Source: Artemia franciscana
Lineage: Eukaryota; Arthropoda; Branchiopoda; Anostraca; Artemiidae
Assembly (NCBI RefSeq): GCF_032884065.1
Contig: NC_088873.1
Span: 7,451,702-7,515,701 of the forward strand
Direction of reading: 5' to 3'
Length of the DNA: 64,000 nucleotides
Made by a program: the position numbers and the translations under genes. Shown here in pieces: positions 22,830 to 34,570 of the stretch (within the stretch, counting starts at the first letter, position 1; each line of letters begins with the position of its first letter). A model generated the notes under the pieces. It was not told the origin of the DNA. It was given only the letters and a program-made list of their open reading frames with translations, and did not search any database.

Positions 22830-24640
22830 AGACCAGAGCTTTTCGTATCGAAGGAGTTGTAGAAACTTCGGAAAGGGATCATTCGACTGGAAATTGAAAG
22901 GGCTAGAAATTTTGAGATGGCCACTTATTGTCGTAATAGCTTCAAAAAGAGCTCAATCAATTGAACATTGAAAGGCCTAGGGCCCTTTTAAACCATAAAA
23001 GTGATCGGAGGGCAACTAACCCCCCTCCCACGCCCACCATTTCCTCAAACACATCCGGTCAAAATTTAGAGATAGCCATTTTGTTCAACGCAGTTGAAAG
23101 GTCCGAAAACTATGTCTTTGAGGATGAAAACCCCCTACAGTTCTCAGGGCAAGGGCTGTTAGTTATGTCCTGGTGGCATATAAGGTATATGGTAGAAAGT
23201 GGTCGTATAAATTTCGGTGGGGGGGGGGCTCATTGGATTGGTAATCAGAAATTCTAATGCCCTTTTTGAGATTCAGAGTGATCGGACGGTGGATACCCCC
23301 CCCCCCCCCCCACACACACACACACACACACACACTTCGTATTTTCGCGAAATGTATCTGACAAAAATGTTGAGACGGTCATTTGTTATCGTAGAAACTT
23401 CAAAAATAGCTCTTTCAATTGGAAATTGAAAGGGCCGGTGCCCTTTTTAATTGTCGAAAAGTGATTGAAGGGCAACTAACCCCCCTCCCCAGTCCAAGAT
23501 TTCCCGAAACACGTCCAATTAAAATTTTGAGATAGCAATTTTGTTCAGCGTAATTGAAAGATCCGGAAATTTCATCTTTGAGGATGACAACCTCCACACA
23601 GCTTTCAGGGCAAGACCTTGCCCTGCCGTGGAGACATATGTCTCCACGGCATGTAATTTATGCCGTGGAGACATATAAGGTATATATAGAAAGGGTGATC
23701 CTATAAACTTCGGAGGGGGCTCATTGAATTCGTAATCAAAAGCTCTAGTGAATTTTTAAGATGCAGTGATCAGAGGGTGGATACCCCCCCCCCCCCACAA
23801 CTCGTATTTTCCCAAAATTTATCTGATAGAAATTTTGAGATGGTCATTTGTTGACGTAGAAACTTCAAAAACAGCTGATTCGATTGGAAATTGAAAGGAC
23901 CATTGCCTTTTTTAATAATCGAAAGTGATTTGAAGGCAACTAATAGCCCTCTCATGCCCACAATTTCCCCAAACACATTCAATCAAAATTTTGAGATAGC
24001 CATTTTGTTTAACGTAATTGAAAGGACCGGTAATTATGTCTTTGAGGATGACAACCCCTCCCCCCACATCCCTGAGGGTAAGGTGAGTTATGCCCTGGGG
24101 GCGTACAATCCCCTTTGACAACCCCCATACCTTCTCAAGACCAGAACATAATTTGCACTTTACTAAAAAAAGACTGTGGAAAAGTTTAAAAAGTTTTTAA
24201 ATGTATTTTGTTTATTTAAATCTTACAATACGTGACGGAGTCAAACTCAAAACGAGAAAAAATTAACATGGGTAGGGTTGACAACCCCCATGGCTTCTCA
24301 AAACCAGAACATGATTTGCACTACTGAAAACTAAATACATTAAAATGTTTTCACTTTGGTTTTACTTGTTTAAAATTTGTTTAATAGATATATGAAGGAG
24401 GAAGCCCCCCTCTCCTTGCACTCCAATTATAGCACGAGTGTCTTTTGGCCTTTTTAAGAGTAACAAGGGATTGGAGGGCAATCAGCCCTTCTCTCAAGCC
24501 CCTTCATTTTCCAGTCAAAATTCTGAGACAGCCATTTTGTTCAGCATTGTAGAACGGTTCAGCAACTATGTCTTTAGGGATATTAGGCATGTCAACCCCC
24601 AACATTTATGCAATTGGCCCATTATGCTTTAAAACTAAAT
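22830..24640 (+). repeat. Tandem array of a family A-related unit, period about 460 bp
   Basis: Three units are anchored by ATTGAAAGG...GATCGGAGGGCAACTAAC blocks at 22951, 23408 and 23873 (offsets 457 and 465), each followed by GAGATAGCCATTTTGTTCA-like and TATGTCTTTGAGGATGA-like blocks. A degenerate fourth piece lies at 24440-24600. The same blocks occur in family A bodies (29440-29520). It contains C runs and a 25-nt CA repeat (about 23311-23335). A perfect 28-bp palindrome lies at 23624-23651 with a third half-copy at about 23660-23676. Related single pieces lie at 36350-36600 and 46615-46930. Confidence 0.75.
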
Positions 24641-25019
24641 TTTGCTTTAAAATAAATCTAAAGGCATTGTATTAGTGTATGCCAATAAGACACCTCAGCT
24701 ACATATTGAGAACGACTGGGGGTATTAAGTTGAAAATTTTGGGGATACTACCGTTACTACTTCTGCTCTTGCAATTTAAATAAATAAAAAGAGCATAAAT
24801 GTATCCAGTTTGTCAAAGAGCATAGATAGAATCTTTCGGGAATGATATTAAGTTTTATTTTTCATGTCATTTTCAGAAGCTATAAAATTAAATTAGAAAA
24901 TACTGTTTTTGTCAGGATTAAAAATTGTTGAGAAGTTTCTCCAACATACAAATAGCAATCCATACTGTGGAAGAAAACTGAAGAAATATACAATATTAAT
25001 TTTCCATGAAGAAACCTAT
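24641..25019. other. GRP94 intron, nothing recognised
   Basis: AT-rich sequence. CCAGAACATGATTTGCACT-type blocks just upstream (24140 and 24305) recur in the foldback element that follows. Confidence 0.4.
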
Positions 25020-25735
25020 GCCAATAAAAAACGAACAGAAATTACTTTAAAAAACTTTTTCCTCGAGACAAGTTTTTCAAAGAGAAGTAAAGAGCTCCAT
25101 TAAGCCAAGAATGAGGAAAAATAAAGTCAAATTATCTTTCAAACTTAAAACTATCACAAATCACTGTCAATAAATAAATGAAACTCAAAACGGACAGAAA
25201 CTAAAATAAATAGCCAAGTCAAACTCAAGACGAGTGAAAAATTAACACGAGTAGCACTGATAACCTCTGTGCCAACTCAAGACCAGAACACAATTTGCGC
25301 TTTACTGAAAACAAAATACGTTTGAAATGATTTACCTTTCTTACTTTCATAAATGAAAAATTGTCAAAACTTAAAGAAGAAATGTCAGTATATGTCAATT
25401 AAACTGATAATCCATGGTCATTTGTTGGTTTGTTTTTTGTTTGTTTGTTTTTTTTTTTTCAGTAAAGCGCAAATTGTTTCCTGGTCTTGAGAAGGCGAAG
25501 GAGTTATCAGCCCTATTCATGTTGATATTTGTTCGTTTTGAGTTTGACTCGGCTATTTATTTTAATTTCTGTTGGTTTTGAGTTTCATTAATTTATTGAC
25601 AGTGATTAGTGATAGTTTTACGCTTGGAAGATTATTTGACTTTGTTTTTCCTCATTCTTGGCTTAATGGAAGTCTACTTTTCTTTGAAAAATGTGTCTTG
25701 CGGAAAAGGTTTTTTAAATTAATTTAATCGAAAGA
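25020..25735. mobile_element. Foldback element, arms about 280 bp
   Basis: The left arm (about 25020-25311) and right arm (about 25459-25735) are reverse complements with moderate divergence. For example AAGCCAAGAATGAGGAAAAA (25103) pairs with TTTTTCCTCATTCTTGGCTT (25647), and CAATTTGCGCTTTACTGAAA pairs with TTCAGTAAAGCGCAAATTG. The loop is about 150 bp. No coding frame is seen. It lies in the last GRP94 intron, about 220 bp before the final exon, and could form a long hairpin in the pre-mRNA. Confidence 0.8.
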
Positions 25736-25954
25736 TCACCGATAAAGTTGAGAAGAAAATATGAAATGCCACCCATAAAAGATATTATGAAGTTCCAAAC
25801 TTTAAGCTAATGAAATAATATCAACTGATTTTCAATTTTATAATCTAACTGCCAATTCATTTTTTTTTTTTTTTTTTTATTGGCTACTTGAGCAAAATTT
25901 GATGTCCTTCTGTTGAATTGTTTCCCCCTCTTATTTATTTTGTTCAACTTTAAG

Positions 25955-26056
25955 ATTGAAGAAGAGGAAGAAGAAGAAGTTGAAGGAACAAAAGAAGAGA
26001 TAGAGGAGGACGCAGAAGAGGATGAATCTAAATCCGAAGATCACGATGAATTGTGA
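25955..26056 (+). CDS. HSP90B1: GRP94 final exon, acidic tail with HDEL
   Basis: The acceptor follows a poly-T tract and TTTAAG. It encodes IEEEEEEEVEGTKEEIEEDA, EEDESKSEDHDEL and stop TGA. The Glu/Asp-rich low-affinity calcium-binding tail followed by an ER-retrieval tetrapeptide is the GRP94 hallmark. The tetrapeptide is HDEL, a known variant of the KDEL usual in animals. The tail is shorter than the vertebrate one. Confidence 0.96.
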   Translation: MEEEEEEEVEGTKEEIEEDAEEDESKSEDHDEL

Positions 26057-26280
26057 AAGTCAGTTGACTTAGGAGAACAAATTTTGTATAATTCTTCATT
26101 TGTGAATGAACGCCATCTTGTGAATGAGTGTCTGGATGGTTTTATAAAATGAGTTTTGTGTTTTCATTCCTGATAAATTTAATATTTATTATTGAATTTT
26201 TTCTATTCTGTATTCACTTCAAGAAATTTTTAAGTTATTTGTCAAGAACCATAACGAAGTTTTCGTCGAAGTTAATTAGT

Positions 26281-26286
26281 AATAAA
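26281..26286 (+). promoter_or_regulatory. AATAAA poly(A) signal, proximal
   Basis: A canonical hexamer 225 bases after the GRP94 stop codon, in AT-rich 3' UTR. Confidence 0.55.
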
Positions 26287-26379
26287 CTGGCTTCTTGTAT
26301 AAAAAATAACCTGGTTCTGGCTCCTATTTGTTTAGCTATTTCAGTTAGGATTCAACTATTCTGATAATGTCAGCCAACC

Positions 26380-26385
26380 AATAAA
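26380..26385 (+). promoter_or_regulatory. AATAAA poly(A) signal, distal
   Basis: A second canonical hexamer about 325 bases after the GRP94 stop. Either or both signals could be used. Confidence 0.5.
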
Positions 26386-26477
26386 CTCTGGACTATGGTC
26401 GTACAGTCCTTGAGTGGTCCAATGTTTATATAGTACTTGACCGTCCAGATGATCATTATCATTCTTAATATTCTCTT

Positions 26478-26660
26478 GGTAGCAAGCGAAAAGCACGACG
26501 TCCCCAGATGAGGCGGGGAGAGGTCATAAGGAAAGATTTAAAGGAAATTGGAATATTATGGGAAGGGGTAAAGAGTTTAGCTTTGACAAGATTGGAATGG
26601 AGGAGAAACGTGCGCAGCTATGTTGACCTTTGGCGACTTTTTGCTGTGATAATTTATTGG
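26478..26660 (+). pseudogene. RTE-like LINE, extreme C-terminus
   Basis: The frame KRKARRPQMRRGEVIRKDLK, then EIGILWEGVKSLALTRLEWR, matches the tail of the LINE at 295-700 (KDLR, WESVK, ETLNRL). It marks a 5'-truncated insertion just after the GRP94 3' end. Confidence 0.7.
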
Positions 26661-26867
26661 CAATAGTTTTTATGATTTTTACATTAAAAACGGGCTTTGA
26701 GACCCTTGAACGCTTAGGCTTTAGTGGAAATCAAAGATCTTCCCATTATGAGCTGGCAAATTTCATGCAATTTTTAGTTTCGGAAAGCCACTACAATATG
26801 AAATATCAAGGTTGTTCATTCGCCCTGCGAGTTCAAGAAACTTGGTGGCTACAAGTTTTCAATCAAA

Positions 26868-27998
26868 AATCTGCGCCACCAACCCATTCTGACGCTAGTG
26901 GGCTTTTCCAATTGGCAAAACTCAAAGTGTATGAAAATATCTCAGTTCCCAGTTTTGCCTACAATTCCAGTGGACATTGTCAGTCATGAGTCAACCTAAG
27001 AATGCTGATTCCCCCGCTTCAATTCTGCTGGGCTTTCCCAATAGGCAAAGAAAGTGTTTGGAAGAATCTCAGTAAAGTGTTTTGCCTACGAGTTCAGTGG
27101 ACGTTGTCCGTCAAGAGTCTGCACAAAAATCTCAGTCACCCTCATTGTAATTTGACCAAGCTTTTCCAGTAGGCAAAGCTTGTTTAAAATGAACAATCTC
27201 AGTCTCCCACTTGCCTGCAAGTTCTGTGGACATGGACGGTCATAGACCTTGAGTTAATTTGAGTTTCAAATGCCTTTAAGTTTTCAGAGAACTGATTAAT
27301 TTTTGAATGAGCCTTACTCTATACCTATCTACCTTAGTTCTACCCTAGGATGGATGATAGACTATCATCGATAATCGAAATACTTCATTTTTATACGACT
27401 ATGAAAAAGTTATGCCATCCTCTCATAGAGACCATCTGTCTTGGCTTTACTCTAATTAGTCATGGCTTGGCTCTTAAGTCTTTCATCACTTCCACAAAGG
27501 TGGTCAAATTTAAAAATCAACCAGACTCCAAGGTCGGAGAAGTCTGTTGTCGAAACAATTTATTCGTTGAAAGCAACATTTCAAAATATACTATAAAATC
27601 AAGTACAGTACCTTGAAACTATTCCACGAGTCAACTGACAATCGTATAAAGCTTTTGGATGAATGTTCATGCCCACAAGTATCCTGGTGGAAAGAGGTTG
27701 CTGTGAAGAATGTTCTAAGGAACTACTACTCGAGTCCGGCCAGGTTCGTATTGACTATTGGTTGCGTTAACTCTACGATAGAAATAGAAAAAAAGAGAGA
27801 TACCAGATTTAGAGAAATTTCAATGCTAACCAGAAGTGGCACTATTTCTTAGAACGGAACGATAGGAGCGAAGACGAAAACTAGCAAGAATCTGGCTTCT
27901 ATTCGGTAACAATAGGATCGATGGTGAAAACTAGCCAGAATCTAGCTTCTATACGGGGACAATAAGATTGATGGCGAAAACTAGCCAATATTGGGTTT
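26868..27998. repeat. Two short tandem arrays (about 130-bp and about 58-bp units)
   Basis: At 26868-27250 three units share GGGCTTTTCCAATTGGCAAA-like, AATCTCAGT and AAGTTCAGTGGACATTG-like blocks. At 27842-27998 three units share GGCGAAAACTAGCCAGAATC-like text. Between them (27260-27840) nothing is recognised, and open frames there carry no motif. Confidence 0.6.
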
Positions 27999-28353
27999 CT
28001 TGTCTTATTTCTATCTATAAGCTTTGTTTAAGAGAGCTGTTCTGGGAATCTAACTGCGACAAAAAATAATAATTTCTGTTGAAGGCTCCATATCTTAAAC
28101 TTCCTTTATGGATTATAAAACAGAATAGAATGCATTTTAGGTAAAAATAGAAACTATTAAGTTAATTTATAACGAAATTAAATAAGGAAAAAAGGTTTGA
28201 CTAATCGACAGACCTTGTTTATTTTGAGGGAATGGTCTATAAATCTATGTTTGACATAAAGATAGCGGAACATCTTTTCCATTCCTGGCACCGGAATTAA
28301 ACTATAGACGCCCGAAAACACTACATTAAGCGATCTTCATGCTTATATCAAAC

Positions 28354-28373
28354 AGTTCGTGGTAACGAATCTA
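28354..28373 (+). mobile_element. Isolated head fragment of family A
   Basis: TCAAACAGTTCGTGGTAACG is a lone copy of the family A start. It breaks off inside the hairpin and is followed by unrelated sequence. Confidence 0.6.
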
Positions 28374-28418
28374 CTTTACTAATGCGCAAGTAAAGATGCG
28401 CAAATAATACGCAAGTAA

Positions 28419-28700
28419 GTCTCGCCCTCGAGAGGGCGATGGTTCAAATCCTAGTGTACCCAATTATTTAGTTTGGGACGGGGGTCAGTGGCTTGACTCT
28501 GTACGCTCAGCCAGAGTCAACCCAGCTCTAAATGGGTACCTGGAGAAATCTGGGGAAGGTAAATAGGAAGGGTGTGTGAAAGCACAGGATGGTTAGCCCC
28601 CAACCCCCATAGCACTTCCTAACTGAAGGGCCAAGAAACGGAGATAAACACCGCTGGTAGGGACTGTAAAGTCTAATGCCATATTCTTTATCTTCTTTTT
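28419..28700 (+). repeat. 5'-truncated tRNA-derived SINE with 13-bp target site duplication
   Basis: The element starts inside the tRNA part (GAGAGGGCGATGGTTCAAAT, with B box) and ends in a T-rich tail. It is flanked by exact direct repeats AATACGCAAGTAA at 28406-28418 and 28701-28713, the target site duplication expected of LINE-mediated insertion. The body matches the SINE at 10211. Confidence 0.88.
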
Positions 28701-28882
28701 AATACGCAAGTAAAAAAGGGAACAAAAAGGAAGACTAAAAGTAGAAGGTGGAAGACATTAAGGGATTTGTAAATAAAACACGAGTATGTTTGCAATGGAG
28801 TACATATGATCAGTTTCGTTATTCATATTGTTGTTTGTAAGCATTTCAGCTAAAACTTGGTCGAAAAACCGTTTGTTCCTTC

Positions 28883-30000
28883 TCAAACAGTTCGTGGTAA
28901 CGAACTGTAGTAAGGAGCGACCCGGCTCAATAGTAACCAAAACTCTAAAAAATAAAATTTTGATGCCAATACATACATCAAAAGAATCGCATTTTAATGC
29001 TGATTTTAAATATATAAGTTTCATCAAGTTTAGTCTTACCCATCAAAAGTTACGAGCCTGAGAATATTTGCGTTATTTTAGAAAATAGGGGGAAACGCCC
29101 CCTAGAAGTCATAGAATCTTTACGAAAATCACACCATCAGATTCACCGTATCAGAGAACCCTACTGTAGAAGTTTCAAGCTCCTATCTACAAAAATGTGG
29201 AATTTTGTATTTTTTGCCAGAAGGCAGATCACGGATGCGTGTTTATTTGTTTTTTTGTTTTTTTTGTTTTTTTTCTTTTTCCCAGGGGTGATCGTATCGA
29301 CCCAGTTGTCCTAGAATGTTGCAAGAGGGCTCATTTTAACGGAAATGTAAAGTTCTAGTGCTCTTTTTAAGTGACCAAAAAAATTGGAGGGTACCTAGGC
29401 CCCCTCCCAAGCTAATTATTTTACCAAAGTCAACAAATCAAAATTCTGAGATAGCCATTTTATTCAGCGTAGTCGAAAAACCTTATAACTATGTCTTTGG
29501 AGACGACTTACTCCCCCACAGTCCCCGTGGGAGGGGCAACAAGTTACAAACTTTGACCAGTGCTTACATATAGTAATGGTTATTGGGAAGTGTACAGGCG
29601 TTTTCAGGAGGATTTTTCTGGTTGGGGGAGGGGTTGAGAAGAGGGGGATATGCTGGGGGAACTTTCCATCGATAGTTTGTCATGGCGGAAGAAAATCTCC
29701 ATGAAGGGGGCGCAGGATTTACTAGCATTATTTAAAAAAAAATAAATATGAAAAAGTTCTATCAGCTGGAAGTAAGGAGCAGCATTAAAACTTAAAACAA
29801 ACAGAAATTATTACCCATTTGAGGGGCTCACCTCCTCCTAATACCTCGCTCTTTACGCTAAAGTATTTTTAGTAATTTCAACTATTTATTCTACAGCTTT
29901 TGTGATTCTGGGGTCATTCTTAATGAATTGGGACAAAATTTAAGCTTTAATGTAAAGAGCGAGGATCTGACAAAGGGGGAACCCCCTCATATATGTAATA
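28883..30000 (+). mobile_element. Family A repeat, nearly full length
   Basis: TCAAACAG and the perfect hairpin head CAGTTCGTGGTAACGAACTG are followed by GGAGCGACCCGGCTCAATAG. The standard body follows (GTGGAATTTTGTATTTTTTG, GTGATCGTATCGACCCAGTT, GAGATAGCCATTTTATTCAG). The left palindrome arm (GAAGTAAGGAGCAGCATTAA) lies near 29770; the second arm is cut short at about 30000. Confidence 0.85.
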
Positions 30001-30079
30001 AAAATATGAGAATACAAAAGTTCTTTACTTAAGCTAATTTATAAGTTACGTAAATCTTTTACTAATAAAAATATTCGTA

Positions 30080-30597
30080 AAAAATCAAAAATTCTAGTTG
30101 CCTTTTTAATTAACCAAAAAACCGGAGGGCAACTAGGCTTCCTCCCCCGCTCTTTTTTTCTCAAAATCGTTCGATCAAAATTATGAGAAAGCCATTTAGC
30201 CAAAAAAAAAAAAAAAAAAATGCAAATTTTGTTTTAATTATTCCTCTGCGGAGAGCCAAAATCAAAACATGCATTGATTCAAAAACGTCAGAAATTAAAT
30301 AAAAAAAACAAGTTTTTTTAACTGAAAGTAAGGAGCGACATGAAAACTTAAAACGACCAGAAATTACTTCGTATATGAAAGAGGCTGCTTCCTCATCAAC
30401 GCCCCGCTCTTTACGCTAAAGTTTTTTACTGTTTTAAAAAGAAAAATTGAGAGAAAGAGTCAAACTTTAGCGTAAAGAGCGGGGCGTTGATGAGGAAGCA
30501 GCCTCTTTCATATACGAAGTAATTTCTGGTCGTTTTAAGTTTTAATGTCGCTCCTTACTTTCAGTTAAAAAAAACTTGTATTTTTTTATTTAATTGA
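30080..30597 (+). mobile_element. Family A tail with near-perfect 117-bp inverted repeat
   Basis: A short stretch of body (ACCGGAGGGCAACTAGGCTT) is followed by arms at 30308-30424 and 30462-30579 that are reverse complements with one mismatch by eye, around a loop of 37 bases. Other copies have diverged arms and a longer loop. The arm identity implies a recent origin or gene conversion. Confidence 0.88.
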
Positions 30598-30599
30598 CT

Positions 30600-33149
30600 A
30601 TCTATGGCAAGCAGCTAAGTAAATGGCCTCGCTTACACGAGACAATGTAGTATAGACTGCTTGTATGCACTCAATAAAATGGGTTATATACCGAGATGCT
30701 AACCACGAGAAATTTATCTTTTCTCGGGTTTTACCGGACATAATTTGACCGAAATTTAGAGTAGCGACTATAGTGTTTATTTTTAATCCTAAACTAGATA
30801 ATCCCAATTCCTTATTGTTTTTGATCAAAACAACTGATTCAAATTTCCGCCACAGAAGTCAGCTTTTGTAGGTCCAAGTTTCGCATTTCTTAAAGCCTAT
30901 GCGGGAATTCTCAAATGTAAGTAGGCCAAGTATCTGTTTGAATTGGTCGGAATATGATAAACAACTGAGACGACATTATTTCTGGTCAGATTTGAATTTT
31001 AAAAAGTCTTCCAGGTTTGGGGCTTAGTTAATAGTTACTATTAACTAAAAGTCAATTGAACTATCACATTTAGTAAAATCCCGAAATTTTTCATGTTTTA
31101 GATAGACAAGTATACTTAGAAAAAAAATAACAAAAGCCATTCAATAAATAGAATCACTAATCCCCACAAATGCTCCGTGGCTTATATGACATTATTTTAA
31201 TTTTGGAATGTGAATAAGATACTGCGTCCAAAATCGAAATTCACACTGTTAGAACTGAGCATGTTGCATGTTGCGTCGTTGTACGATTCATGTAACCTTT
31301 GAACACCGTTTTCGACAGAAACGAGGAATTCAACGCCCTATTTGGAAAATGTCGATAAACAAAAGCTTCGTGCGATTCTTACTTTTCCTGTCAAGAGGGA
31401 AAAAATGACGACAAGGAATCCGATGGGGTAGAGAAGAAAATAAAAATTCACCCATGGGACCTAAATTCTCTTTATCCTCGGATCCATTTAAAACTAAATT
31501 GTTCTTATTTTGATGAAGATACTATTAAATATAAACAAATTTAATTAACTTAAGTTATTAACATCAGACCTATCCACTGTAATATAAATCGTATTGATAC
31601 CAGCCATAATTCATTATCCCCTAATAACACTAATACATTCTGATTCTCTTACATCACCTGTCGAAACCAATAACTTTCTAAGATTCTAATACAGTTCTGT
31701 GACTGATTAAAAAGAAAGTTTCTTTTCATAATTTACTCTAGATGGTAATGTTCAGTTCAATGCTTCAGTAAAAATAAAGCTCGTGGCAAATGAAATCTTT
31801 TATTTCGATGGATAATTTATGTATAACAAAGTTAAGTAATAACAATGTAATGATTATTTTTAATGTTTAACTTCCGTTAATTTTGATATAGCAATTTAAG
31901 GTTGTTGGATTGATTAGGAAAAGCCTTATTTACGCCCCTTGCTTTTTGTACCCTGACATTAACTGACTTTATTTTGTTTCCTTTTCGTAATAGAAAAGTA
32001 AGTAACAGCTAATCATCCAAAGGGCGCCTGGTGAACATTTCTAAAAATACTGGACGCCAAAATTAATGTCTTTAATTTTAAATTGCTTTCACTTACACTA
32101 GCTTTCTTTTATTATAATTATCATTGTTTTTGTGATTCCCATTATACTGCAAATATTGCGAGCAACGAAAAAAAATAATAAAGCAAAAACTGACTTTATA
32201 AAAAAATAAAATAAGAACAGTACTCAAATAGATTAGAATAAAAGCAAGTTTATGCCAAGGAAGACTCTTTATGTGATTATTATGTTTTTCATTTACCTTC
32301 TAAAAAAACCTTTTAACCTTCTAAAAAAGGGAAGTAAAATATTTCTGTAAGTATGACTCATTGTACAGTACTAATTCTACAGTAGATATGGCATAAAATA
32401 AGCCCATGGGAATAAGAAAGAGCTGAACTGATTGAAAGGCCAAGGTACGTAATCTTTTCACTGACTCAACCAAAAAGGGGCCATAGGTTATATAAGCGAT
32501 ATGGTAACTTTCACCACTTTTGACAATGAGGAGCCCTACCTACCAGTGTTAAGTTCGAGACCGGGCTTAATGCCTTGGCTCGTCAGTGATGCTTTGATAA
32601 AAGATTTGGCAGCTTTGGTGGAAAAGCACACACTTTCAAAAGTTGAAAATGGTAATCCGTTCTAGTCTACAAATTACCCTTTCTTGCCTTAAAGTATCAG
32701 CTGGAGAATCATGGAAAGTTGGGTGAGGCTGATTTTTTTGGATTAGTCAAATTCTAAATTTTGGTATAAGCCTAGAATTTGGACTGTTGAGAAAACAATC
32801 CTCACTTTTTGATAGGCCCTAGCCTATGCAGAATAATTGTAGTTATCCCATTTTGACTGCAGTTCAATTATGCTATAACCCCAATCCCAAGATTTGCAAG
32901 TATCTCATCCAAATTTTGTATTTAGGCTACCATGCATTTTGCCAGTCATTTTTTAATAATATTCTATTGTGGTAACCCCATAGAAGGAACCATGGTAGCC
33001 TAATAAAGTAAAAGTTGTACCATTATGCTCTTTGTAAATATCATATTTGTGTCTGTGATTTAAACCCCTTGCTTTTCTGATGGCCCCTAGTATAGCCTAG
33101 GCCTTAATAACAGAATCACAATAGAGTTATGATAAATTTTAACTTTGTC
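30600..33149. other. Intergenic sequence, mostly unrecognised
   Basis: AT-rich sequence. At about 32400-32470, minus strand, the frame KITYLGLSISSALSYS resembles the TYLGVPIGNN region of the LINE at 1290, a weak retrotransposon remnant. A possible short first coding exon near 31268 was considered and not called. No other gene, tRNA or array is visible. Confidence 0.4.
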
Positions 33150-34480
33150 ATGTAATTTAGCCAGGAAAAAATTGAGCACATCTTTTTATGCTTTCCAAAT
33201 ATAATTTCTTCTGGGGCAAATTCTTTTTGAGCCCTTAAAGTACCTTAAAACAGCCCATCATAACCAAATGTTTGAGATATTTTCTTAAAAAAGTGTCCAG
33301 TGAGAAAAAGGTGCAATTTGTAGCTGATTCAGGAATTATAATTTGGTTAATTTTAATAGTAAAATATTACTTTCAAAACTATTTGCATGAATTTAAAAAA
33401 ATCTGTCTAAAACCTGACAAAACAGCAAAATAAAAAGTACACCATTAGAATCACCATTCTTAAAAACCCTAAATAGGAAGCTTAGGTAAAATTCCAGTTA
33501 ATTGACTTCTTGCTATCTGAGAAAGGGTTTAGGTTAGGAAAATGAAACTTTCAGGGATGAATCTACAGACTAAAGTATGTCACAGGAAAATATTTTGCAG
33601 CAACTACCTCTACTCCTTCTCCCTCTAGATGGCCCTGACCTTTGATGACCTTTAAAAATATGTGTATTATAAAAGTGAAACCTTGCAAAATAGATATTCA
33701 GCTTAATTTCAAGCTTAATTTCATGATTTCAAGCTTTGCTTTGGGTCATTTGATTGTTTTGTTTTGTTATTTATATTAATAAACCATCTTTCTCTCTCTA
33801 AAATAAAAAAAAAAAAAAAAATTGAAATATAACAAAATTGTTTTCAGCTTCATAACTTTGCTCAATTCCATTTTATAAGGTTTTAAAGATATGCAAATAC
33901 ATTTACTAAATTTTGAAAAAAAAATTGATATGGCTCAAAATTCTACTCAAATAATAGGAATTGCATTTTCAGAACTAAAGGCAGAGAAAAAGCAACTAGT
34001 AACTGAAAATTAAGGTAAAATGTTGTTTTGTCTAAATTTCAATAGGTATAGACCTGTCATGCAGGAAAATTTCAGGGCCCTCTAGAGGGAGAAGGAGTGT
34101 AGGTGGGTACTTCAAAAAACCTTCCCTGGACACACTTTAGCCTGTACACCCATCCCTGAAAGTTTCATTTTCCTAACCTAAACCCTTTCCAAGATAACAA
34201 GAAGTCATTTAACTAGAATTTTACTTTAAGCTTATATCCCCTTCCTTGAATAACAAGGAAAGCACTGATGTTGTTTTCTTTTTGCTAATGACTCATTTAA
34301 AAGCTGATTTCAATATCTAATTAGTTTTTAATTAATTTTATAGCTTTACATCATAGCCTTGATTGAAAATTATAATGATTACCTTTTTGAACCTTGTTAA
34401 GGGCTCAAAGTGGAATTTGCCCCAGAAGTGATTATTATATTTGGACATAAAAAGCAGCATCAGGTGATTTATTCACTTTC
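33150..34480 (-). mobile_element. Foldback element with long inverted arms
   Basis: The outer blocks TCTTCTGGGGCAAATTC (about 33207) and GAATTTGCCCCAGAAGTG (about 34411) pair, as do the inner arms 33485-33660 and 34070-34235 (AAAGGGTTTAGGTTAGGAAA with TTTCCTAACCTAAACCCTTT). A related copy with only one arm lies at 39655-40140 in the opposite orientation; it lacks the AGAGAGAAAGATGG-like segment present here near 33790. No coding frame is seen. Scraps occur at 16810-17110 and near 44050. Confidence 0.8.
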
Positions 34481-34504
34481 TTTCTATATATATACTAATT
34501 TCTC

Positions 34505-34570
34505 TTCATTTTAAGTTTTAATGTTGCTCCTTACTTTCAGTTGGAATTTTTTTGTTTAATTTCTGATTGT
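34505..34570 (+). mobile_element. Terminal fragment of family A
   Basis: CATTTTAAGTTTTAATGTTG, then CTCCTTACTTTCAGTTGG, matches the very end of the family A palindromic tail. Confidence 0.65.

Noticed and set aside
30598..30828. 76-codon minus-strand frame with faint likeness to a LINE segment (LGLKINT)
   Set aside because: No RT motif and no neighbouring frames of the same element; too weak to call.
31268..31350. Possible first coding exon of MRPL3 (Met then LRRCTIHVTFEHRFRQK, Arg-rich like a mitochondrial presequence), in the right phase to join 46332
   Set aside because: The donor (AATGTCGAT) is poor, the intron would be 15 kb, and the basic motif it resembles is already present in the exon at 46332. 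Needs transcript evidence.
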